A stretch of DNA of 64,000 nt from Sinorhizobium mexicanum (GTDB lineage Bacteria > Pseudomonadota > Alphaproteobacteria > Rhizobiales > Rhizobiaceae), in assembly GCF_013488225.1 (NCBI RefSeq), contig NZ_CP041241.1, positions 62,001 to 126,000 on the forward strand, read 5' to 3'. Under the pieces are notes generated by a model. It did no database searches, was not told where the DNA came from, and saw only the letters and a list, made by a program, of their open reading frames with translations. The position numbers were made by a program, and so were the translations under genes. Below are positions 46,105-55,370 of the stretch, piece after piece (positions within the stretch are counted from its first letter, which is position 1; the number at the start of each line of letters is the position of its first letter).

Positions 46105-47033
46105 CGTGTTCTCTCCAGTTCGGCCAGCACCTTCTCGGCGATGACGCTGCTGACACGGACGTTCGATTCGTCGGTAACGCCAGCGATATGCGGCGTCAGG
46201 AGGAGATTGGGAATTCCGACGAACTTTGCACCGGCTTCGGCCGTGAGGGGCTCGACCTCGAATACGTCGAGGGCGGCCCCGCCGAGCTTGCCGGCCCTGA
46301 GGGCGTCGGCAAGTGCCTGCTCGTCTACGACTCCCCCGCGTGCCGCGTTGATGAGGACGGCGCCGGTCTTCATTCCGGCGATCTGCGCCGCGCCGATCAT
46401 CTTCGCCGTGGCGGGCGTCAGGGGAACATGGAGGCTCACCACGTCGGCGACTTCCAACAGTCCGTCCAGCGACATGTTGCGCGCCGACTGCCATGCGGGA
46501 TTGTCCGCTGGCAGATGCGGATCATGGGCGACGATCTGCATGCCCATCGCCTGCGCCCGCCAGGCGACCTCGCGGGCAATTGCGCCGAAGCCGACAAGCC
46601 CCATGGTGCGGCCGGCGAGTTCGCGGCCGATAAGTGCCTGGCGCGGCCAGGAGCCGGAGGCAACGGCTGCGGTCGAGAGCCATGCGCCACGCAGGAGCAT
46701 GAGGGCGCCCGTCATTACGTATTCGGCCACCGACAGATCGTTGGCTCCGGTCGCCGGATGGACGACGATGTTGCGGCGTCGGCACTCGTCGAGGTCGATA
46801 TTGTCCAGCCCGACGCCCAGCCTGCCGACGCAGCGCAGATGCGGCCCGTGGTCGAGCAGGCTTGCGTTCACGCGGGTGCGGTTGCGCACGATGAGTGCGA
46901 CGGCGTCGGCAAGTTCGACCTGCAGACGGTCGGGGTTATCAACCAGCGACGGATCGTAAGTCACGGAATATCGCTGCCTGAGGTTATCAAGCGCCGCTTC
47001 GTCCATGAATTCGGATATGACGATTTCTGCCAA
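46101..47033 (-). CDS. slcC: (S)-sulfolactate dehydrogenase, D-isomer 2-hydroxyacid dehydrogenase family
   Basis: This 310-residue protein has the NAD motif LVGFGAIAREVAWRAQAMG, RVGRLGVGLDNIDL-type and INAARGGVVDEQALADAL signatures, and the catalytic His region LLTPHIAGVTDES. The start VISEFMDEAAL is what I recall of SlcC. It oxidises (S)-sulfolactate to sulfopyruvate with NAD. It starts with TTG 47033 (GAGGA upstream, inside the end of the exporter gene) and is coupled to comC. The same operon carries suyAB. Confidence 0.88.
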   Translation of the reverse strand: MAEIVISEFMDEAALDNLRQRYSVTYDPSLVDNPDRLQVELADAVALIVRNRTRVNASLLDHGPHLRCVGRLGVGLDNIDLDECRRRNIVVHPATGANDLSVAEYVMTGALMLLRGAWLSTAAVASGSWPRQALIGRELAGRTMGLVGFGAIAREVAWRAQAMGMQIVAHDPHLPADNPAWQSARNMSLDGLLEVADVVSLHVPLTPATAKMIGAAQIAGMKTGAVLINAARGGVVDEQALADALRAGKLGGAALDVFEVEPLTAEAGAKFVGIPNLLLTPHIAGVTDESNVRVSSVIAEKVLAELERTR

Positions 47034-47036
47034 GGT

Positions 47037-48059
47037 CTAGTTCCTCATGATGAGTTCAAAGCTGATGACAAGGGTCATCAGGAGAATGGTCGCACCGATC
47101 GGAACCGCCAAGGCGGCCCAGCCCATCCTCAGTGTACCGGAAATGGAGGTGCGGATGCCGATCGCGGCTACGGCCGTGGCGAGACACCAGTTTGAGAGCG
47201 CGATCGAGACGTCGCGCAGTGCGGTCGGCACGAAGCCGGACGAATTGACCACTACCAGCACGGCAAAGGCGACCGCGAAAGGGGGCAGAAGCCACGGCAG
47301 CCGTCCTTCCGTACTCGCGCGCGATCGCATCGTGAGCGCTATGCCGAGGACTGTCGGCAGAAGAAGGGCCACGCGAAAGAGCTTCACGATCGTCGCGGTG
47401 TCGCCGGCCTCCTCGGATACCGCGTAGCCGGCGCCGACGACCTGGGCGACGTCGTGGATCGTCGCGCCGAGGAATATCCCGGTCTGGCGATCATCGAGAC
47501 CGAGGAAGTGTGCAATGACCGGGTAGGCGAGCATCGCGACGGTCGAGAGCGTCGTGACCGTCACGATGACGAAGGCCGTTTCCCGGTCCTTGTTCGGTGA
47601 GGCGGGCAGTGTCGACGAGATGGCCAGTGCGGCGGAAGCGCCGCAAATGCCTGTCGCGCCGCCTGCGAGTAAACCCAAGGTGGACGGCAGCCCGAAAAGC
47701 CTCGCAAGTGCGAGGCCGCTCGCGATCGAGACTGCCGTGCCACTGGCCACGAGCAGCAAGGTATCGGAGCCGAGGCTCGCAACCTGCATGACCGAGATCT
47801 TCAGTCCGAGAAGAGCGATACCGACCTGCAGCAGAGGCCGCGAGGCGAAGGCGAGCCCCGCGCGCAACTGCTCATCGCCGGAAGCCCCATTGAGCGCGAT
47901 GCCGATCAGCAATGCAAAAGGCATGACCGGCGCGCCGACGGCCTGGGCCACGAAGGTGGCCGCCGCCGCGACGGTCAGCGCGAGAAACAACCCCGGCGCG
48001 GGCGTGGACAGCGCCTTCAGCCATCCACGCCCCGCCATCGGCCGAGTTTCGACGTTCAT
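47037..48059 (-). CDS. suyZ: UPF0324 (YeiH) family membrane protein, putative sulfate/sulfite exporter
   Basis: This 340-residue integral membrane protein has about ten hydrophobic segments and the family motifs LLQVGIALLGLKISV, LAGGATGICGASAALAISS and HDVAQVVGAGYAVSEEAG. The family (putative sulfate exporter, TC 2.A.98) includes SuyZ of sulfonate degraders, thought to remove sulfate or sulfite formed after desulfonation. Its place between suyB and slcC supports that role here. The symbol rests on context. Confidence 0.82.
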   Translation of the reverse strand: MNVETRPMAGRGWLKALSTPAPGLFLALTVAAAATFVAQAVGAPVMPFALLIGIALNGASGDEQLRAGLAFASRPLLQVGIALLGLKISVMQVASLGSDTLLLVASGTAVSIASGLALARLFGLPSTLGLLAGGATGICGASAALAISSTLPASPNKDRETAFVIVTVTTLSTVAMLAYPVIAHFLGLDDRQTGIFLGATIHDVAQVVGAGYAVSEEAGDTATIVKLFRVALLLPTVLGIALTMRSRASTEGRLPWLLPPFAVAFAVLVVVNSSGFVPTALRDVSIALSNWCLATAVAAIGIRTSISGTLRMGWAALAVPIGATILLMTLVISFELIMRN

Positions 48060-48091
48060 GATAAAAGGCCTCGGTCGATTGGCTTCGGTTA

Positions 48092-49273
48092 TCAGGCGCT
48101 CCGGTAGAGTTTGGTCATCACAAATTCCCGGTGGCCGAGCGCCTCGGCAGCGGTGTGCCTGCCGTTGGCGGTGCGCAGGATGTTCTCGATCAGCGCGTCG
48201 CCCGCCTGATCGATCGTCATCTCGCGGCGCAGGATGCCGGACACGTCGACGTCGACGTGCTCGCCCATGGTGCGCACCGTGCGCGGGTTAGCGGTGATCT
48301 TGATGACCGGCACGATCGGGTTGCCGATGACGTTCCCCTGTCCGGTCGGGAAGGTGTGGATCACGTAGCCGCCCGCAGCCATAAGCGTGACGCATTCCGC
48401 AGCAGCGGAAGACGAATCCATGAAATAGAGGCCTTTGCCGGACCTTGGCGCCTCTGCCGGTTCGAGAATGTCGATATAGCGGGAGGTGCGGCCGATCTTC
48501 TCCAGATTGCCGAGCGCCTTTTCCTCGATCGTGCTGAGGCCGCCCTCGATATTGCCTTTGGTCGGCTGGCTTTCGGAGAGGTCGCTGTCCTTGTGGGCCT
48601 CGATCACGTCTTCCTGGTAAGCCTTCCACATCTTGTACCAGCGCTCGCCGACCTCGGCATTGATGGCACGCTCCTTGCAGATGTGTTCGGCGCCGGTGAT
48701 TTCGGAGGTCTCGCCGAAGCAGCCGTAGATGCCTTCCGGCAACAGCTTGTCATACATGTTGCCGACGGTCGGGCAGGAGCCGAGACCCGTCGTGGTGTCG
48801 CTCTCGCCGCACTTGGTCGAGACCCACAGCTCCGAGACCGAGCACTCCTCGCGCTGCAACTCGGTGGCGTAGTGGACGAACTCCTTGGCCTTCCGGCTTG
48901 CGTCCATGATGGTCTTGAGGTCGCCATTCTGCTCGATCGAGAAACCGGCGACCGGTTTGCCGGTTTCCGCGATGCCGTCGACGATCCGCTTCGTCCAGCC
49001 GGGTTCGATGCCGATGACGATGACTGCCGCCACGTTGGGGTTCGCGCCGGTTCCGATCATGGTGCGGAAATGCAAATCGAGATCGGCGCCGAACTGCAGA
49101 CGACCGTAGGCATGCGGCAAGGCCAGCGTGCCCTTGATGTTGTTGGCCACGGCCTCGCAGGCGGCGTTGGAGATGTCATCAACCGGCAGGATCACGACAT
49201 GGTTGCGCACGCCGACGCGGCCGTTGTCGCGGCGATAGCCCTTGAAGGTGAGGTTGGAGTAGTTTGAAGCCAT
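48092..49273 (-). CDS. suyB: (R)-3-sulfolactate sulfo-lyase beta subunit
   Basis: SuyB with SuyA splits (R)-3-sulfolactate into pyruvate and sulfite. The 393-residue protein is of the UxaA (altronate dehydratase) C-terminal family: [56 protein letters not shown] (iron-binding cysteines) and [32 protein letters not shown] split altronate dehydratase is the alternative, but separate SuyA and SuyB with slcC, comC and the exporter point to sulfolactate. It lies eight bases after suyA. Confidence 0.92.
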   Translation of the reverse strand: MASNYSNLTFKGYRRDNGRVGVRNHVVILPVDDISNAACEAVANNIKGTLALPHAYGRLQFGADLDLHFRTMIGTGANPNVAAVIVIGIEPGWTKRIVDGIAETGKPVAGFSIEQNGDLKTIMDASRKAKEFVHYATELQREECSVSELWVSTKCGESDTTTGLGSCPTVGNMYDKLLPEGIYGCFGETSEITGAEHICKERAINAEVGERWYKMWKAYQEDVIEAHKDSDLSESQPTKGNIEGGLSTIEEKALGNLEKIGRTSRYIDILEPAEAPRSGKGLYFMDSSSAAAECVTLMAAGGYVIHTFPTGQGNVIGNPIVPVIKITANPRTVRTMGEHVDVDVSGILRREMTIDQAGDALIENILRTANGRHTAAEALGHREFVMTKLYRSA

Positions 49274-49281
49274 GATCGGAC

Positions 49282-49569
49282 CTACCAGCGCTTGGTCTTG
49301 AGATTGTGGACATGAACGTGTCCGCCCTTGGCGACGTCGGCGATGATTCGGCCGATGTCCTCGCCGTACTTGATCGCCGTATCGCCGGCCTTGAGATCGG
49401 TCAGTGCCACCTTGTGGCCGATCGGCACGTCTTCGTTGACCTTCAGGTTAAAGCTCGAATTGTCGGCCGTTACGACGCAGGTCATTTCCGTGCCGGCTTT
49501 CAGGCCCTCGATGACGACGACACCGACGTTGTCGTGTGTCTCGTGCACCAGCAGTTGCGGTACGCTCAC
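49282..49569 (-). CDS. suyA: (R)-3-sulfolactate sulfo-lyase alpha subunit
   Basis: This 95-residue SAF-domain protein (small subunit) reads [21 protein letters not shown] through [23 protein letters not shown] and ends with [12 protein letters not shown], which matches the SuyA sequences I remember. It starts with GTG 49569 behind a strong AAGGAGGAAA. It heads the suyA-suyB-suyZ-slcC-comC operon, with a motif-bearing promoter just upstream. Confidence 0.93.
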   Translation of the reverse strand: MSVPQLLVHETHDNVGVVVIEGLKAGTEMTCVVTADNSSFNLKVNEDVPIGHKVALTDLKAGDTAIKYGEDIGRIIADVAKGGHVHVHNLKTKRW

Positions 49570-49590
49570 GCTTTCCTCCTTGGTTCAGAA

Positions 49591-49632
49591 TTCTTATATA
49601 AGACATAAGATACGAAACTCTGGCGTTGTCAA
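49591..49632 (-). promoter_or_regulatory. suyA promoter and putative GntR operator (site A)
   Basis: On the minus strand TTGACA (49632-49627) is followed after 16-17 bases by TCTTAT as a possible -10. The -10 lies inside a 22-base element (49591-49612) containing CTTATGTCTTATATAAG. The same 22 bases occur exactly at 52246-52267. The 12-base palindrome TCTTATATAAGA lies within it. The element sits between suyA and the divergent GntR gene, so it may control both. Confidence 0.7.
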
Positions 49633-49677
49633 TCAAACTTCGCTATAAGGGTGCAGGAAAATTGGAGGCGAAGATCA

Positions 49678-50409
49678 ATGGACGTGAGCGCGGAAACCAG
49701 CTTGGGCTTTCGTCCACTCTATCTGCAGGTACGGGAGGAGATTACCCGGCAGCTTGCGAGCGGGCGCTGGCAACCCGGCACGATGCTGCCAAGCGAGCAG
49801 GAGCTTGCGCGTGAACTCGGCGTCAGCCAGGGCACGGTCCGCAAGGCACTCGATGCGATGACCGCCGAACGCATTCTCGTTCGCCGGCAGGGCAGGGGAA
49901 CGTTCGTCGCCGAATATGAGGAGAGCCGGATTCTTTTCCAGTTCTTCCGGCTCTATCCCGATTCGGGCGAGCGGCTGTTTCCCATATCGAAGGTGCTGAA
50001 CCTGTCGTCCGCAACGCCGAACCCGCGTGAGCGCGAGGCGCTCGGCCTCGATGACAAGGCCACGGTCTGGCGTATATCTCGCTTGCGCTATCACGGCTCG
50101 GAACTGATGCTGCGCGAAACCCTGTCGCTGCCGGGCCAGATTTTTCAGGGCCTGTCGGAGACGGAGGAGATCCCCAACAACGTCTATCGGCTCTATTCGC
50201 AACGCTGGGGCATCACCGTCACCCGCATATCAGAGAAGCTGAAGGCCGTTTCGGCCGACGAAGTCGACCGTGCCGCACTGAACTGCGCCGTTGGCGCGCC
50301 CCTGCTGGAAATCAGGCGCATCGCCTTCGACCTGCACAAGCGGCCGGTCGAATATCGCGAATCTCGCTGTCAGACCGAAACCATGCACTACGCGTCCGAT
50401 CTGAGCTGA
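49678..50409 (+). CDS. GntR family (HutC/UTRA) regulator, probable sulfonate-pathway regulator
   Basis: This 243-residue protein has a winged helix at about 10-75 (LYLQVREEITRQLASGRWQPGTMLPSEQELARELGVSQGTVRKALDAM, RRQGRGTFVAE) and a UTRA ligand domain at about 90-235 (ATVWRISRLRYHGSELMLRETLSLP, NCAVGAPLLEIRRIAFDLHKRPVEYRESRC). ATG 49678 follows GGAGG at 49664-49668. It is divergent from suyA across a promoter that carries the repeated operator, and is the best candidate to bind the three sites. The ligand is likely a sulfosugar or sulfolactate intermediate. Confidence 0.88.
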   Translation: MDVSAETSLGFRPLYLQVREEITRQLASGRWQPGTMLPSEQELARELGVSQGTVRKALDAMTAERILVRRQGRGTFVAEYEESRILFQFFRLYPDSGERLFPISKVLNLSSATPNPREREALGLDDKATVWRISRLRYHGSELMLRETLSLPGQIFQGLSETEEIPNNVYRLYSQRWGITVTRISEKLKAVSADEVDRAALNCAVGAPLLEIRRIAFDLHKRPVEYRESRCQTETMHYASDLS

Positions 50410-50410
50410 A

Positions 50411-50450
50411 CTATAGCGCCGCAGGTCTTATAAGACGCGCGGCGCTGTAG
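50411..50450. repeat. Mosaic repeat family C, second palindrome
   Basis: Arms CTATAGCGCC / GGCGCTGTAG around GTCTTATAAGAC lie between the converging GntR and lactonase genes and might act as a bidirectional terminator. Confidence 0.7.
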
Positions 50451-50477
50451 CGAATCCCTGCATGTCTTGTGTCCCAA

Positions 50478-51389
50478 TTACGCGCCGGTCCTGAAGGGTG
50501 TCGCCGGCAACCCTTCGATGCCGAGGTCGAGCGCGAGCAGCGCCCCCGCGAGAGGCTCCGCAGCGTGGGCTTCGGGCGCCAGTCCCTCGCTGATCGAGGT
50601 GACGAAGAGGGTCTTCAGGTCCGATCCGCCGAAAGCGACTTTCGAGGGACGTGCGACGGGCAACGGCACGGCAAGATCGAGCTTGCCTTCCGGCGTAAAG
50701 CGCAGCAGTTGCGATCCGCGGACGGCGGCCACCCAATAGCAGCCCGCGGCATCGACGGCGGCACCATCGGGACGTCCGCCATCCTCTGGGAAGATGACGA
50801 ATGTCTCCTTTCCTTCCGTCCTGCCGGTGTCCGGATCGTAGCGCGCCCGCCAGACCTGGTGCGGCGTCAGGGTCGTGTCGGCCCAGTAGACGGTGCGTCC
50901 ATCCGGGCTGAATGCGATGCCGTTCGGGACGGTAAGGCCGCGCTCGATCGTGGCGGTGCCGCCGTCGCTCCCCACCAGATGGATGTTGCCGACAGGACTG
51001 AGGCCGGTCTGCGGCAGCGGCATGGTTCCCACCCACAGCCGTCCCTGGCGATCGCACGCGGCGTCGTTGGTCCGGTTGCCCGAGCCGGCGGGCTCGAGCT
51101 CAGTGAAAACGCTGGCCGTTCCGTTCGCCGGATCGAATTTCAGGACGCTGTCGTGCTGGCCGACGAGCCACGTCCCGTCGTCGGCAGGCTGGACGAAGCC
51201 GGTCATTTCCGGAAAATCCCAGCTTTCCGTCTCTCCGCTTTCCGGCCGTGTCAGCAGCACCTTGCAGCCGGCGATATCGACCCACAGCAACGCCCCTTCC
51301 TGCTCGTCCCAGATCGCGCTTTCCCCGATCCGCGCGGTATAGGAGCCGAGCCGCTCGATCCTTGGCCTCAGCACGCGCATGTCAGCCAC
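50478..51389 (-). CDS. SMP-30/gluconolactonase family lactonase
   Basis: This 303-residue six-bladed propeller has the metal-site segments RIGESAIWDEQEGALLWVDI (Glu), GNRTNDAACDRQGRLWVGTM (Asn) and GRPDGAAVDAAGCYWVAA (Asp). It hydrolyses sugar lactones. In P. putida sulfo-ED the 6-deoxy-6-sulfogluconolactonase is of this family, and here it shares an operon with an HpcH/HpaI aldolase. It starts with GTG 51389 (overlapping the aldolase end); ATG 51380 is possible. Gluconate-type lactones remain an alternative substrate. Confidence 0.9.
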   Translation of the reverse strand: MADMRVLRPRIERLGSYTARIGESAIWDEQEGALLWVDIAGCKVLLTRPESGETESWDFPEMTGFVQPADDGTWLVGQHDSVLKFDPANGTASVFTELEPAGSGNRTNDAACDRQGRLWVGTMPLPQTGLSPVGNIHLVGSDGGTATIERGLTVPNGIAFSPDGRTVYWADTTLTPHQVWRARYDPDTGRTEGKETFVIFPEDGGRPDGAAVDAAGCYWVAAVRGSQLLRFTPEGKLDLAVPLPVARPSKVAFGGSDLKTLFVTSISEGLAPEAHAAEPLAGALLALDLGIEGLPATPFRTGA

Positions 51390-52152
51390 CGCTCCTCAGG
51401 TTCTTGAGCTCGCTTCGGGCGTTCGACATCATCAGACCGAGATCCGATCCGGAAGCGACCCAACTGAAGCCGTATCCGAGATAGTCGCGCGCTTGCGCCG
51501 AGCCACCGGCCAGGATGCCGCTCGGCATGCCGAGCTTCGAGCAGCGCGCGGCAGCATAGGCAAGCACCGTCTGCACTTCAGGGTGACCAGGCTGGCCGAT
51601 GAAACCCATGTCCGCGGAGAGATCTCCCGGGCCGATGAAGATGCAATCGACCCCCGGGATGGCGGCGATCTCCTCAAGATTCGCGACCGCCTTCTTCGTC
51701 TCCAACTGGAGAATGACGCAGATCTCGTTCGCTGCGTTGCGATGATAGTCGGCGATGGCGCCGTAGCGCGTGGCGCGGCTCATCCCCGCGAAGCCGCGAA
51801 CGCCCTCCGGAGGGTAGCGCGTGGCGGCAACCGCGCGGCGCGCCTCGTCGGCGTTCTGTATATAGGGGAACATCAGCGTCTGGGCGCCGAAATCGAGGAG
51901 CTGCTTCACCGTTACAGTGTCGTTCCACTGAAGCCGCACGACCGGGCTCGCTGGCGACCCGGCCGCTGCCTGAAGCAGGCCGAAGACGCGCGGCGCGTCG
52001 TTGGGGGCGTGTTCCATGTCAAGGACGACGAAGTCGTAGCCCGCAAAGCCCAGCGCCTCGGCCGCCATGGCGCTTCCGCTCATGGACCACACGCCGATCA
52101 TCGGCGGTGTGCGCTTGAGATTCCTTTTGAATGCATTGAGCGGCATCTCCAC
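51382..52152 (-). CDS. HpcH/HpaI family aldolase
   Basis: This 256-residue class II aldolase has the family motifs VVLDMEHAP (metal/base), VRLQWNDTVTVKQLLDFGAQTLMFPYIQNADEARRAV and CIFIGPGDLSADMGFIGQPGHPEV. These enzymes cleave 2-keto-3-deoxy acids to pyruvate plus an aldehyde. In the sulfo-ED pathway the KDSG aldolase, which gives pyruvate and 3-sulfolactaldehyde, is of this family. It starts with GTG 52152 behind AGGAG and is divergent from the ABC operon over a shared promoter region with the operator. 2-Keto-3-deoxy-rhamnonate or -glucarate are other possible substrates. Confidence 0.88.
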   Translation of the reverse strand: MEMPLNAFKRNLKRTPPMIGVWSMSGSAMAAEALGFAGYDFVVLDMEHAPNDAPRVFGLLQAAAGSPASPVVRLQWNDTVTVKQLLDFGAQTLMFPYIQNADEARRAVAATRYPPEGVRGFAGMSRATRYGAIADYHRNAANEICVILQLETKKAVANLEEIAAIPGVDCIFIGPGDLSADMGFIGQPGHPEVQTVLAYAAARCSKLGMPSGILAGGSAQARDYLGYGFSWVASGSDLGLMMSNARSELKNLRSGG

Positions 52153-52233
52153 GTTCTACACTCCTCTCCGCTTGAATCGAGATCGCGCGCGCCCGGCGCG
52201 TCAGATTTCTCTCTAGCGGAGTTCATCACGCAT

Positions 52234-52267
52234 TGCCAGAAATTATATCTTATGTCTTATATAAGAA
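52234..52267 (+). promoter_or_regulatory. ABC operon promoter and putative GntR operator (site B)
   Basis: TTGCCA (52234-52239) and TTATAT (52257-52262), 17 bases apart, are overlapped by the 22-base element at 52246-52267. It is identical to site A and in the same orientation relative to the gene it precedes. It lies between the aldolase-lactonase pair (minus) and the substrate-binding protein gene (plus). Confidence 0.7.
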
Positions 52268-52315
52268 CGCGAGTTCACGGGAGGTGAGAGTTCGCGGATG
52301 AAAGGGAGGGTTTTG

Positions 52316-53590
52316 ATGATACGATTCGACAGACGTGGGCTGCGGCTCGCCACCATATCCATTGCAGCACTGGTCGCCGGCATGGCAGGCGCCGCCTCGG
52401 CCCAGGACAAGATCACGCTGACCTTCGCCAACTGGGCCGCGGCAGAGGGTACCACACGGCCGGGCATCGAGAAGGTGATAGCAGATTTCGAGGCTGCCAA
52501 TCCCGAGATCGATGTCGTGAGCGAGGCGATCTCGTTTTCCGAGATCGCGCGCCAGCTGGTGCTGAGGGCGCGTTCGGGCAATCCGCCGGACGTCGCGCAG
52601 ATCGCCGGCAACGATACGACGCTGCTTGCGTTTACCGGTGCTTTGGAGCCGCTCGACGGCTATGTGAAAGAAAACCTCGCAGCCAACCTCAAGCAAGGCG
52701 CAGATGCCGGTCTTCGCGATGACGGCGGACTTTTCGCATTTCCGTGGAACCAGTCGCCAGCCGGCTTCTGGTACAACAAGGAGATCATGCAGAAGGCGGG
52801 CCTCGATCCGAACAAGCCGCCCCGCACGATCGACGAGCTGACCGCCGCACTCGCGGCCATCAAATCGAGCCAGCCGGACGTCATCCCGCTGGCGATCGAC
52901 ACGACCAATCGCGCCTTCGCGCTCAGCTCGAACTGGCCGTGGATGAAGAGCTTTGGAGCAGTGCCGGTCGGTGAGGGCGCAACCGGGGCCGAGTCCGCCG
53001 AGATGAAGGCGTATCTCAGCTGGATGCGCAAGATCGCACAAGCCGGCTACATCGATCCGGGCCGGCGAATCGGCGAGTTCAGGCCGCTCGCGGCTCAGGG
53101 CCACGTTGCCTTCATCTGGGACCAGGTACTCCTCAAGGGTGTCATGCAGGGTGCCAGCAAAATGTCGGACGATGATTTCTACAAGACCTGGGGCGTGACG
53201 ACACTTCCGGCGGGTGCCGGCAAGCCGACGACCTTCGAAGGCGGGCACCAGCTCGTCATGTTCGCCTCCGGCAAACAAAAGGAAGCGGCCTGGAAGTTCA
53301 TCGAGTATCTTGCGACCTCGCCCGACGCGATTGCCAACTATACGATGAGCGTCAATTCCTCGCTGCCCTCGATCAAGGCAACGGGTAAGGCGGACCTTGA
53401 CGCCGCGCTCGGCACGCCTGTGTTCAAGGCTTTCTCGGACGAGATCATCCCGACACTCGCGCCGCAGCCTTACGGCCCGGATTTCGCGGCCGCCGCCACC
53501 GCGATCATGGCCGGCGTCCAGGAGGCTGTCACAGGATCACAGCCGATCGACGACATCGCCGCGTCGATCCAGCTGGGGCTGCCGCAATAA
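52316..53590 (+). CDS. ABC transporter substrate-binding protein (family 1), candidate sulfosugar-binding
   Basis: This 424-residue periplasmic protein has a signal peptide (LATISIAALVAGMAGAASA) and the family 1 solute-binding fold (ITLTFANWAAAEGTTRPGIEKVIADFEAANPEIDV, FAFPWNQSPAGFWYNKEIMQKAGL, EAAWKFIEYLATS). ATG 52316 follows GGGAGG at six bases; ATG 52298 is an alternative. It heads an operon of two permeases, an SDR, an ATPase and then a dehydratase and epimerase. Such proteins bind sugars, polyols or glycerophosphate; a sulfoquinovose-type ligand is inferred from neighbours. Confidence 0.9.
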   Translation: MIRFDRRGLRLATISIAALVAGMAGAASAQDKITLTFANWAAAEGTTRPGIEKVIADFEAANPEIDVVSEAISFSEIARQLVLRARSGNPPDVAQIAGNDTTLLAFTGALEPLDGYVKENLAANLKQGADAGLRDDGGLFAFPWNQSPAGFWYNKEIMQKAGLDPNKPPRTIDELTAALAAIKSSQPDVIPLAIDTTNRAFALSSNWPWMKSFGAVPVGEGATGAESAEMKAYLSWMRKIAQAGYIDPGRRIGEFRPLAAQGHVAFIWDQVLLKGVMQGASKMSDDDFYKTWGVTTLPAGAGKPTTFEGGHQLVMFASGKQKEAAWKFIEYLATSPDAIANYTMSVNSSLPSIKATGKADLDAALGTPVFKAFSDEIIPTLAPQPYGPDFAAAATAIMAGVQEAVTGSQPIDDIAASIQLGLPQ

Positions 53591-54507
53591 TGGCGGCTGA
53601 AACAACAACGACCGAAGTTCGTGTCAGGTCTCGTGCGCGCCACGAGCCCTGGCTCGACCGGATGGTGCTGCCGACGCTGGTCGTCATGGCCGTCGTCGTC
53701 GGCTATCCGATCGTCTATACCATCGCGCTGTCGGTGCAGAACTACAACCTGCTCGACTTCAGGCCGGCCGCTTACGTCGGCGCGGCCAACTATACCAAGC
53801 TGGCCGGCGATCCCATCTTTTGGGGTTCGCTCACCAACACGGCGGTCTACACATTCGGCAGCGTCGGCGTTTCTGCGCTGTTGGGGCTTGCACTTGCCCT
53901 GTTGATGGAAAACCTGGGCGGCGCGCGGTTCCGCGCGATACGTGCCCTGCTGCTGACACCCTGGGCCGTGCCATTCGTCGTGGTGGCATTCCTGTTCCGC
54001 TACATGTACCTGCAAAACGGCGGCGTCATCAACGCGGTGCTGTTATCGACCGGTATCATCGATGCGCCGATACCATGGCTCAATTCGTCAACGCTCGCCC
54101 TGCCGGCCGTCATGGTGGCTAATATCTGGGCCATGGCGCCGTTTTTCTTCCTGCTGCTCAGCGCCGCGCTGTCTGCGATTCCCAACGAGGTCATCGAATC
54201 GGCGCGTGTCGACCGCGCGGGTACCTGGGGCATGATCTGGCACATCAAGCTGCCGTTTCTGCGCAACCCGCTGTTGATCAGCAGTCTTCTGATGGTGATC
54301 TCCAACTTCAACGATTTTGCCAAGATCTGGGCGATGACTCAGGGCGGACCCGGATATTCGACCAGTACGCTCGTCGTCTACGTCTACCGCCTTGCCTTCG
54401 AACGCTTCGAGTTCGGCTACGCCTCGGCGGTCGGCGTGATCTGGCTGATCATGCTGATGGTGCTTGCCTGGATCTATATGCGCGTGCTGCGAATGGAAAG
54501 CCGATGA
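53590..54507 (+). CDS. ABC transporter permease (UgpA/MalF type)
   Basis: This 305-residue inner-membrane permease has six hydrophobic segments and the EAA loop IESARVDRAGTWGMIWHIKLPFLRNPLL. It starts on the last base of the upstream stop (TAATG) and overlaps the next permease (ATGA). It belongs to the CUT1 importer class that uses a separate single-domain ATPase, here encoded at 56211. Confidence 0.93.
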   Translation: MAAETTTTEVRVRSRARHEPWLDRMVLPTLVVMAVVVGYPIVYTIALSVQNYNLLDFRPAAYVGAANYTKLAGDPIFWGSLTNTAVYTFGSVGVSALLGLALALLMENLGGARFRAIRALLLTPWAVPFVVVAFLFRYMYLQNGGVINAVLLSTGIIDAPIPWLNSSTLALPAVMVANIWAMAPFFFLLLSAALSAIPNEVIESARVDRAGTWGMIWHIKLPFLRNPLLISSLLMVISNFNDFAKIWAMTQGGPGYSTSTLVVYVYRLAFERFEFGYASAVGVIWLIMLMVLAWIYMRVLRMESR

Positions 54508-55370
54508 AACCCAACGTTCAATCTTCCAGGGCCGGATGGCTGTCACCCGGTAATATCGCCCGCTGGGTCGCGATCGGTTTCGCGCTCCTGTGGAGTCTCG
54601 CACCGATCTACTGGATGCTCTCGACCTCCTTCAAGACGGAGCTGGAGGCGGCGCGCCTCGACCCGACCCTGTGGCCGGAAGCGCCGACGATCGCCAACTA
54701 CAGCGGCCTCATGGGCACGTCGCTTCCCTTCGTGTCGTTCTTCGTCAACACCGTCATGAGCTGCCTGCTGACGGCGATCGTCTGCGTCGTCATCGCGACG
54801 CCGGCCGCCTACGCCCTCTCGCGGGCGCGCTTCAGGCTGGCGGGGACGGTGGGCTACGCCATACTCTCCTTCCGAATGCTGCCGATGGTGGTCGTGCTTG
54901 CGCCGCTCTATCTGCTGCTCCTCAATGCCAAGCTGCTCGACAGCGGCACGGGCCTCGTCGTCGGTTTCACGACCTTCGGCCTGCCTTTCGCGGTCTGGAT
55001 GCTGAAGAGCTTCGTCGATGCCGTGCCGATCGAGGTCGAAGAGGCCGCCCGCGTCGACGGCTATCCACGCTGGCAGATCCTGCTGAAGGTGGTCGTGCCG
55101 CTGATCATGCCGGGTATCCTGACGACCGGGACCTTCGTGTTCATGGAAGCATGGAACAACCTCATCTATCCGCTGACCTTCATCACCACGATTGAGAAGC
55201 AGACGCTGCCGGCAGCCCTCGTGCTCACGTTCACGGGCCAGTTCAAGACGGACTGGGGCGGCATGATGGCTGCCGCGACGATCACCACCTTGCCGCTGAT
55301 GATCGCCTTCTTCGCCGTGCAGCGATCGATGGTGCGCGGCCTTACATCGGGAGCGGTCGCCGGTGCCTGA
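54504..55370 (+). CDS. ABC transporter permease (UgpE/MalG type)
   Basis: This 288-residue partner permease has the EAA loop VEEAARVDGYPRWQILLKVVVPLIMPG and hydrophobic segments throughout; the N-terminal region IYWMLSTSFKTELEAARL is typical of the MalG branch. The stop overlaps the GTG of the SDR gene. Confidence 0.93.
   Translation: MKPNVQSSRAGWLSPGNIARWVAIGFALLWSLAPIYWMLSTSFKTELEAARLDPTLWPEAPTIANYSGLMGTSLPFVSFFVNTVMSCLLTAIVCVVIATPAAYALSRARFRLAGTVGYAILSFRMLPMVVVLAPLYLLLLNAKLLDSGTGLVVGFTTFGLPFAVWMLKSFVDAVPIEVEEAARVDGYPRWQILLKVVVPLIMPGILTTGTFVFMEAWNNLIYPLTFITTIEKQTLPAALVLTFTGQFKTDWGGMMAAATITTLPLMIAFFAVQRSMVRGLTSGAVAGA

Noticed and set aside
44971..46959. 662-codon plus-strand frame across comC and slcC
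   Set aside because: Spans two real minus-strand dehydrogenases that overlap by four bases; the translation is low-complexity and matches nothing recognisable.
48092..49569. suyA-suyB as a split altronate dehydratase (UxaA)
   Set aside because: The protein families are related, and uxaC lies in the same window, but the separate small subunit with slcC, comC and a UPF0324 exporter in one operon matches sulfolactate degradation much better.
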